64,000 nucleotides of DNA from assembly GCA_947069175.1 (NCBI GenBank), contig CAMTDV010000022.1, forward strand, positions 37,475,476 through 37,539,475. Direction: 5' to 3'. Source of the stretch: Scalesia atractyloides (Eukaryota; Streptophyta; Magnoliopsida; Asterales; Asteraceae). The position numbers and the translations under genes are program-made. Each line of letters starts with the position of its first letter. Within the stretch, counting starts at the first letter, position 1. Positions 56,701 through 64,000 of the stretch are shown here, one piece after another. Under the pieces are notes generated by a model. The model was not told the origin of the DNA. It saw nothing but the letters and a program-made list of their open reading frames with translations, and ran no database searches.

Positions 56701-56993
56701 CACTGAGTACATAGTTCGTTATGTTTATATCATTTACTTTCCCCATCCGGTTGAGTTTTAGACCTACCGACACATCCCTTTCGATCCATAATCTTTTTCG
56801 CTTCAATACCTTACATGTGTTTGTCAAACATTTTATCACGAAAAAGTATTTCATTTCCCTATCCTTTCAAAAACTGTTTTTTTTAGATTCTCCCCCTAAA
56901 TTTGTGCATATATATGAACAATTTTTAAAGCAATGAAAAAAAAAAGAAGAGTAAAGAAACACGAAGACAGAAGATGCCAGGTAGAAAGCCGAA
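56701..56993 (-). other. Spacer between RNase H and the conserved module
   Basis: A/T-rich. On the - strand AAATTTAGGGGGAGAATC (56903-56886) is a polypurine-like tract just after the pol stop, matching those at about 44148 in Copia-N. The 71-residue + strand ORF at 56721-56936 is a by-product of the T-rich sequence. Confidence 0.6.
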
Positions 56994-57440
56994 TCATTTT
57001 GAGAAGATCCACAAGCACTTGAAAGCGCGCATTGCTAACGGGTTTTGTGACAAATCCGCCACATTTGCATCAGTGTGGATTTGCTCAAGCTTTACGAGAC
57101 CCTTTTCATAGCAATCACGGATAAAATGAACTTTAATGTTTATGTGCTTGGTTTTGGAGTGGAAAACAGGGTTTTTAACTATTTGGATCACGACATCATT
57201 ATAACAATAAATTGTTGTGTTTAGATAAGTCAAACCATAATCCGCAAGCTGATGTTGCATCCATAAAACCTAGGAGCAGCAAGCAGAGGCTGCAGCATAT
57301 TCTGCTTCTGTAGTGGAAAGCGAAACCGTCTATTGCTTCTTGCATTGCCACGAAATTAAGCAATCTCCCAGAAATTGGCCACCAGCCGAAGTTGAGCGCA
57401 TGTCCCTATCTGTACCTCGAAGATTACTGTCAGAGAAAGC
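56994..57440 (-). pseudogene. RNase H of Copia-B
   Basis: DSNLRGTDRDMRSTSAGGQF (about 57435-57375) has the first catalytic Asp region, TVSLSTTEAEYAAASACC (about 57325-57275) the catalytic Glu, and the end piece 57260-56994 reads QHQLADYGLTYLNTTIYCYN, then KHINIKVHFIRDCYEKGLV and the VADLSQNPL-type block to a TAA at 56994. Frameshifts at about 57360 and 57270. Confidence 0.85.
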
Positions 57441-58450
57441 AAACAGTTCAAATTCAGAATTTTAGGATACCAGAGGCCTAGTGATGGAGCCCCTTTGAGG
57501 TACCTAAAAATTCGTTTAACAACATGTAAATGAGAAAGTTTAGGAGTAGCCCGATAACGAGCACACTGGCAGATGGCAAACATGATATCTGGCCGACTAG
57601 CAGTGAGATACATGGGTGATCCAGTCATTGAGTGATACATAATAGGATTAACAGGAGTTCCTTCAGCATCTTCATTTAGCAGAGGCCGTTCTGCAATAGG
57701 TGAAGCCATAGGCTTGGAATCTGTAAGCTTGAATTTGGCAAGAACGTCGTGGACATATTTTCCTTGATGAATTAGTATACCCTGGGGCTCTGACGAACTT
57801 GAAGTCCTAAACACATGGTCATCTCCCCCAATGAGCTCATCTCAATTTTTTTCTTCATGATTTCTTCGAATTCACAGCACAAACCATCATTCGTGGAACC
57901 AAAAATAATATCATCAACGTAGATATGGACAATAATAATGTCCTTATCAACGCGTTTGATAAACAGAGTTTGGTCAATGGTTCCCCGTGTGTAGTCATGA
58001 GCAAGCAGATGCTCTGTAAGAGTAGCGTACCATGCGCGAGGCGCTTGATGCAACCCATACAAAGCCTTGTCTAGCTTATAAGCATAATCTGGCTTGTTAG
58101 GATCAGTAAAGCCCGGTGGTTGTGCCACGTAGATTTCCTCTTTAACCTTGCTGTATAGAAACGCAGTCTTGACATCCATTTGATAGACAATAAAATCCAT
58201 GTAAGATGCGTATGCCAAGAAGATGCGTATAGTCTCCAAACGCTTACAGGTGCATGGACATCATCATAATCTAAACCTTCAATCTATTGAAACCCCTGAA
58301 CCACCAGTCTACCTTTATTCCGAACGATAACTCCAGTGTTATCTTGCTTGTTGCGGAAAACCCAGCGAGTTCTAAGAGCACGCTTTCCTTGAGGCAGCTT
58401 AACCAATTACCAGGCACCAAGCTTGAGTTCCTCGTGAATGGCATCCACCC
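57441..58450 (-). pseudogene. Reverse transcriptase of Copia-B
   Basis: Begins WVDAIHEELKLGAW, then LVKLPQGKRALRTRWVFRNK after a stop, then after a frameshift near 58245 a 155-residue stretch (58239-57772): YQMDVKTAFLYSKVKEEIYV, DYAYKLDKALYGLHQAPRAW and the active site HIYVDDIIFGSTN (YVDD), then ILIHQGKYVHDVLAKFKLTD and MYHSMTGSPMYLTASRPDIM (57814-57440). All copia RT landmarks are present in order. Few lesions, so this is the best preserved copia pol in view. Confidence 0.9.
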
Positions 58451-58940
58451 AGCCTAGTTCCTGCAAGGCAACATCATTACTTTTAGGTTTAATTTGGGAA
58501 ATAAAGCAAGAGTAAAGATAGGTATTGATATCCCCAGATTGGCTGCGTGTTCGAACAACAGCGTTGACAGGACTAATAATATTCTCAACGGGGTGATCAC
58601 GCTGCAAACACTGCGGTATTGGTGTAGCGGGAATGAGAACATCTGTTTGTAAGTTGGTGACACTAGTTGAAGCGACGCCAGATGGCTCCCCCTCAATAGA
58701 GGCACCAGCAGAAGTATGTGGTGAGGAATCCACCGAACAATCAAGTGGAGTAGGCTCAGGAAACAAAGAGGAACCCGAAACATCAGGAGGAAGGCCTTCA
58801 TTCGTCGTAGGATGCTCTGGATCAGAAACCACAACTTCAGGAGGATCCGTCTGAGCAGGCGAAGAGATAGTTGGTTCTTGAGAATGCGGAATGGTGGAGG
58901 AAGGCGAGACAGTGTCATCGAATCCAGGAGGATTCACACT
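58451..58940 (-). pseudogene. Linker between integrase and RT of Copia-B
   Basis: A continuous 176-residue frame (58937-58407) rich in Pro, Ser and Asp (PTISSPAQTDPPEVVVSDPE) leads into VVRTRSQSGDINTYLYSCFI, the usual run-up to copia RT. No domain of its own. Confidence 0.75.
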
Positions 58941-59790
58941 TAGCTTCTTTAAAGTCTCATTTAGGGCGGCAACGTCATCATCATCTTCAGAAGTAAGGGC
59001 ACCGTTGGAAGGGTAGAATTCGAACTATTACCCGCAGGCACATTGGAAGACACATCAAAATGATTAAATACAGTGGAGTAGTCATATAACCCGTCAGGAC
59101 TAATGCGTTTGTCCTTGGGATTTTCTCCAGCCAACCCACATTGTAGGTTTCAACTACCATCTTCTTGCTCTCGTTATAAACGCGATATGACGTATTTTTA
59201 GAATAACCAACGAAAATGCAAGGATCCCCGCGTGCTTCAAACTTTCATGCACCTTCAATAAGTGTGTGCTTTCTACGTTCTGCAACCCCATTTTGTTGTG
59301 GGGTTCTGGCTGCACTGAACTGTCGGTCAATCCCCTTGGAGGAGCAGAAAGAGTTTAAGGTAAGATTCTTAAACTCTGTCCCATTATCACACCGAATATC
59401 CTTCACTGTAGAATCTGTATGGTTTTCCATAAGCATAATAAATTGTTTGACTTGCTCAACGGTTTCACTTTTATGTGTGTGAAAGAAAACCCAGGTGAAT
59501 CGAGAGTAGTCATCAATAATAACCAGACAGTAAGCCTTCCCTCTAATGCTGCGGATGTCTGTTGGGCCGAAGAGATCCATATGGAGCAGTTCTAAGACCT
59601 TAGAAGTGGAGGGAACGGCTTTTGTTTTGTGCTTCTGTCGATGTTGTTTCCCGCGCGCGCATTATTCACATTTTTCGATCTGCATGAAGTCACGAACTGG
59701 TAGATCTCTGACTAAACCACCTTTTGCAAGACGATTTAAATTTTTCATGTTGATGTGACCCAGTCTGCAATGCTATAGCATGGCGTCATG
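58941..59790 (-). pseudogene. Integrase of Copia-B, with internal deletion
   Basis: The HHCC part reads CRLGHINMKNLNRLAKGGLV, then CARGKQHRQK (about 59775-59640). The core begins MDLFGPTDIRSIRGKAYCLV (59580), with the first Asp in MDLFGP, the second in RCDNGTEFKN and the Glu in NGVAERRKHTLIE. Directly after TLIEGA the reading jumps to KFEARGDPCIFVGYSKNTSY (about 59235-59180), so the C-terminal half of the core, normally present here, is deleted. Confidence 0.85.
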
Positions 59791-60190
59791 TTCAGCTGTC
59801 GAAGAGAAGAGGCAAGTGAGCTTGTCAGAAGGAGCCTGGTTCATATCAATTACATACGCGTTACCTTTACGTGCAGCTTTCAGAAGAATCCAATCATCTG
59901 GAATGATTAAACCTGGTTTTAGCACATAACATCCTTTCTTTGTGAAGAGAACATCCAGATGATTGTCGCAGAGTTGAGACACACTCAACAGACTGTGCTT
60001 CAATTCTGCTACATAATTGACATTCTTAAAGCTAAGGGCTCCATTGCAAACAATTCCTCTCATTGTAATTTTCCCTGTTTCTCCACCTGCGAAGGAAACA
60101 AACCCGCCATCAAAAAACTGAATTTCATTCAACTGCGAGATGTCTCCTGTAATGTGCCTGGAACAGCCGCTATCAATGTACCATAATCGA
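59791..60190 (-). pseudogene. Protease and pre-integrase region of Copia-B
   Basis: WYIDSGCSRHITGDISQLNE (from about 60186), with the copia Asp-Ser-Gly active site intact, then FFDGGFVSFAGGETGKITMR and LLSVSQLCDNHLDVLFTKKG (60132-59773). Only a stop near 59775 interrupts it. Confidence 0.87.
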
Positions 60191-60231
60191 ACAAGAACGC
60201 GCCAAAGCTGTTCCTACACATTTCAACAGGT

Positions 60232-63200
60232 TCTAGTTAGAAACAGGAACCCAGGCCATAGAAGATCTGGGATTGCCATTAGCATCAACATAAGTAACCT
60301 CATGAAAGTTCAGATTAGTTGAGGATGAGGTTGATGATGCTTTTGATTTATTAGTCATGGGGGTCACAGACTGATTCTTGGCCACTGACTTAGGCCTCCA
60401 GGTTACCGAATCAGACCTCTACACTATCCTTTTAGTGTTAGAGGGATTCTGGGAAACTGAAGGTCTCAAGGGTTTAACAGATTGTTTCTTGGCCAACTTC
60501 CAGTCTTGATCAGAAGACTTAGCCACAAATCGAGCCTCGGTGGGCGATTAGGCATAGCCTTCTAATGTCTGGAATACAAAGTTTTAAAAGAGGTAAAGGT
60601 CTTTTGACAATTTCAAGCAATGTGCCCAGGAGATCCATAATTGAAACAGGTCTGCCTCTTCTGGAAGAAAACAGTTCGTTCAGCTTTGGAAATTCTGGGC
60701 AATTTATCTGTCAGTTTCTTGCAGGCGTTTACTAACGACTTATGCACTGTCTTGGTCTTGACGGTGTCCTGTGCACAACCATCATCACACTTGTTAGTTT
60801 TGTGATTTGAATCAAAAGATTTTGGACATGGAGATTTTGGCAAAATTTTAACTGATATGTGTTCAGCTGGTTGCTTAACAGATTCAGTGTGCGACTGCTG
60901 AGTTGATTTCTCAGTTTGATGAGATGACCCAGCAGTTGTCGTCTTAGTTTTTGTAGACGCCTGTTTGATTTTCTTCTTTTTAGATCGGCGTGTTCTCCTC
61001 TTCTTAGTCTTATTCTTCATAACACATTGTGTGACAGATTCTGTAGAGGACACGAGTGGCTCTATAGGGACATCCTGTTCTAAAACTTCAGCAGATAACT
61101 GTGGAATCTCGCAATTTTGAAAAGTCTGAGGTTCTGATTCAAGATCAGGTTTAAGATTTTCGTTTGAATCAATTGGAAAAGTGTGTTCATCTTCTGTCTT
61201 TTCAGAATCAGTCCCTTGTGTTGAGTCGCCCAAGTCTTCTAGAAATATGTCACCATCAACGTTTACAGAAATAGTTGGTTTGTTGTCGTTCACACTGTCA
61301 ACCCTAGGAGATGCATCAACAGACGCAGCCTATGAAGATGAACATTCGATATCCTCAGCTGAAGATGAACATTCGGATCCTCAGCTGAAGCTGATGAGGC
61401 CGAATCATCTATTGATGCAGAACCTGTAGCTAAATTCATTTTCTCATCACACAAGCTATCACAGTTGTTAGCATCGTTCAAAACATCTGTATTTGATGAA
61501 AACCAGAATTAAAACTGTCTAAATTCTCAACATAACCAACACTTTTTGAGCATGTAAATTGTTCAGCAAGAAATTGATTTAAAATGTCAAAATCAGGCTT
61601 ATAAAATGCGTAATCATCAGTTGAATTGTCTGAATGTGTATTCAGACATTCCTCTTTATCACCCTGTGTGATATCCTCAACTAAAATTTCTTCTGCACAT
61701 GAATTAGACACATTAGTATCATTCACAAATTTAGTTTGAGTATCAGGAGATTCTTTTTGGTAAGATTTTGTGGAGGATGTGGATGTTTCTGCCTCAGGCA
61801 CTTCTTTCTCCAATCCATCTGTACTTTCAGAGGGACGATCACCAGTTTCATGAGGAAGTGATGTAGAAGCCACAAAGACATCATCCCTCTTGAGTTCAGT
61901 GGGTTTGGAGAACTTTGGGTAATAGGGCGTCCATAGTTTGGATAAATAATCTGACGGTTTACCATACATCATTTTTTCAGCATTTTCTACCTCTTCCTCA
62001 GATCTAGGCATTCTAGTAAAATTCTTTTGTACCCAAGGCCTTTAGTAAAATTCTTTTGATAATTAAGCTGGAGGTCACATAAGTCCTTGACTAGTTTACT
62101 AGAAGTTTCAAATTTCTTAATGTTTATTTCATTTTCGTGAAGCTTCCCTGTTAAGGAATTCAGCTTGGCTAAGGCTGCTTGAAGTTCTACGTCCTTTTCC
62201 GCTAGTTTTAGCTTGTAGTCGTAGAACCAACATTTTTGTTGGTTCAAGTTAAGCTTTAGTTGAGCCACATCATGTTTCTGAGCTTCGACCTTTTCCATAA
62301 GAAGCTTGTTCTTATGTTTAAGGGCGATGTTTTGTGACGCAGCTTGTTGATATTCAGCCACAAGAGTTGAATTGTGGGTGCGCATTTGTGATAATTTAAA
62401 ATGACAACTATCAGAACAGAGTATTCGATTTACCGTTTCTGAAAGATTGGGCATCTCAGTTGTCTGCGCCATAATGCAGTGGTTGCTATTCTTGGATAGA
62501 TGCAAGGTTTCCATTTGAGCTGCAACATCTGCCCAATTGAAACCCTCATGTTGTTGGGCCTCCAGTGCTGTGAACTTCCTGACTGAACTGCTTGATGGAC
62601 TCGTAGTTGACTTGGAAGGAGAGACGGGAACCAGCTGTCTGTCACTTCTCTGTATATCAGCGACCCTGGATGATACATACCGTGACGGTGGCTTCTTGCA
62701 TTCCCTAGCGAAGTTTCCTGGTTCATGACATCGGTAACATCTAAGTTTGTCCTTTGTGAGACTAGTCTTCAAGTTTAATAAGGGTTGGCTTCCATACTTT
62801 ATCTGAAACTTGTTGACCCGAAAAGCAGCCATTGCTAAATTCTAAGAGACATCGATCTCGTCTAGGTCCTCCTCCATGACCTGATCAACTTCTGTTGGAA
62901 GAATAGATGGAGGAGTCAGATCACCTGCCAGGAAGGCGTTTAACCTTTTGATCATTGATGTCGCAATAGCTAGTTTCTCTTCGTTTTCCTTACTGAGAAA
63001 CGCAGAGTTGGGCGTGGGTTGAACAGGTGCAGGCACTGGTGCTGCAGTTTGAGAAATGATGCCTTGTTGCACTGTTTGAGGAGTTGCAGGACTGAAAACC
63101 ATGTTAAGATACTGAGCATGCTACTGTGTGAAGTTGAGCCGCTGAAACCGTTGTAGGATTTGGAGATTGAAAACCATACACATACTGAGTGTTCTGAGGC

Positions 63201-64000
63201 GTGGCAATAGGACTGTAAACCACATTTGATCCACCCGGTGCTTGTGCATTTTCTTGTAGAGGACTATAGATGAGATTCTGTGAGATTAAAGCCGCATTCT
63301 GCCCCGTCATCCCTGCGGCCATCAAATTGCTTTAATGGTTGATCTCCCTTTGCTTGTTGTCAATCTCACATGATTTGATAGTACCTATCATCTCAGTAAG
63401 ATGACATCATTTAAGTTCTTCGTCTTTTTGATCATGCCCACGTCTGCATCCCAACTTTTGGATAGTGAATTTAATAACTGTCAGTTCATGGCACTGTTGG
63501 TGAGGGTGATCTCAGCTGAAATCATATGGGAAACCAGTTTGACATATCAACGTATCTGGTTTTTGATAGTTTCCCCAAAGATGTGATTGAATGAGCTGAA
63601 TTGCTGATTCAGCTGATTCACCCTACTTGTTTTCATGTCGGCATTTCCCTTGTAGAGATTTTGCAACTCACTCCAAACCTCCTTTGCGGTTTTACAGTTT
63701 CTGACCGCGATAGAAATATCAGGTCCTAGAACCATGGTCAAAGTTTCCGAAGCCTTCTCATCTTCCTCTATGATCTTGATGTCCTCTAGGGTCCATAGGT
63801 GCATGGGGTTGGGAATTTTCGTTTCAGGATTTTGCTCTGTGCTATACACTATGGTTCTTGGACCATTCGTGATGCATCTCCACACGGCGGGTTCTTTAGC
63901 CTTGCAGTACTGTTCGAAGCGGAACTTGTAGTATTCATCCCCGTACAATAAACGCTGCACTTTGGTGGAAGTGCAAGTTACCTGATCCAACTCTTTGTGG
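60232..64000 (-). pseudogene. Gag of Copia-B
   Basis: The N-terminal gag domain (63990-63547: TKVQRLLYGDEYYKFRFEQY, then KTAKEVWSELQNLYKGNADM) is preserved; the true start may be beyond 64000. Open pieces follow: 63325-63104, 63102-62842 and 62832-61987. The last contains a knuckle CYRCHEPGNFARECKKP, in which the His ligand is Asn, and a long coiled region. Acidic linkers 62011-61478 and 61293-60613 lead to a second knuckle CFNYGSPGHIA, which has lost its second Cys and gained a stop. It ends VTYVDANGNPRSSMAWVPVS at 60232. Unusually long gag with two knuckles. Confidence 0.82.

Larger units (their letters stand above)
39917..64000 (-). mobile_element. Gypsy-3: Ty3/gypsy element, minus strand, host of three insertions, continues beyond window
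   Basis: LTR end TGTAACACCCCG at 39917. Going up: 3' LTR (to about 47374, interrupted by Copia-N), chromodomain tail, integrase, RNase H, RT, protease, gag (ATG at 51960, interrupted by a solo copia LTR). Copia-B then interrupts its leader, so its 5' LTR must lie beyond 64000. Gag lacks the intron seen in the other two gypsy elements, so this is a separate family. Stops and a deletion in RT make it defective. Confidence 0.85.
52191..64000 (-). mobile_element. Copia-B: Ty1/copia-type element with extra 3' ORF, continues beyond window
   Basis: Minus-strand order: gag (from beyond 64000), protease, integrase, RT, RNase H, conserved non-coding module, spacer with ATCCGAAATG repeats, extra ORF, polypurine tract, 3' LTR. 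Integrase before RT makes it copia; an additional ORF after pol is a known feature of the SIRE/Maximus group, so that lineage is possible but not proven. The 5' LTR is out of view. Coding parts contain frameshifts and at least one deletion. Confidence 0.87.

Noticed and set aside
1..64000. tRNA, rRNA or organelle genes
   Set aside because: I saw no cloverleaf or rRNA core sequence on either strand. The tRNA-like TGGTATCAGAGC motifs are primer-binding sites.

Overview
The window is repeat-dominated plant nuclear DNA. I can support no intact host gene. Several protein families (a long-LTR Ty3/gypsy chromovirus type, a Ty1/copia type with an extra ORF after pol, and a Ser/Thr/Pro-rich family of the kind common in daisy-family genomes) suggest a eudicot, plausibly Asteraceae. 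That assignment rests on recall of families, not on a search. Almost every coding stretch carries stops or frameshifts, so most entries are called pseudogenes.

Layout, left half. Positions 1-1261 and 16245-19525 are the two halves of one degenerate gene. It is split by Gypsy-1 (1267-16244, + strand), a complete element with 4.2 and 4.0 kb LTRs, a tRNA-Met primer site, an extra acidic leader ORF, gag, pol and a chromodomain-like tail, flanked by a TATTG target duplication. Positions 19526-24763 hold a large non-coding repeat region with ACCACTGAT-type motifs, a roughly 1.2 kb duplication, hairpins and small exon-like pieces. Gypsy-2 (24764-36691, - strand) is related to Gypsy-1. Its downstream LTR is truncated and carries a MITE-like insert, its pol is split by a 3064 bp solo LTR (28980-32043, TSD ATAAG), and its upstream LTR is cut by another LTR (36692-39916).

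Layout, right half. Gypsy-3 (39917 to beyond 64000, - strand) hosts three insertions: Copia-N (40907-45993, + strand, TSD TTATT, gag-only and non-autonomous) in its LTR; a 467 bp solo copia LTR (50710-51176) inside the zinc-knuckle part of gag; and Copia-B (about 52.2 kb to beyond 64000, - strand), which has gag, protease, integrase, RT, RNase H, a conserved non-coding module, an extra 3' ORF and a 3' LTR. The window is thus a set of nested insertions several levels deep.

Features most worth checking: (1) a short GT-AG intron at the same codon of gag in Gypsy-1 and Gypsy-2 but absent from Gypsy-3; (2) a non-coding module of about 450 bases downstream of the coding part, conserved between Copia-N and Copia-B although Copia-N has lost pol; (3) a leader ORF upstream of gag in both long-LTR gypsy elements; (4) the extra-ORF family found as a split gene at the left end and in the post-pol position of Copia-B.
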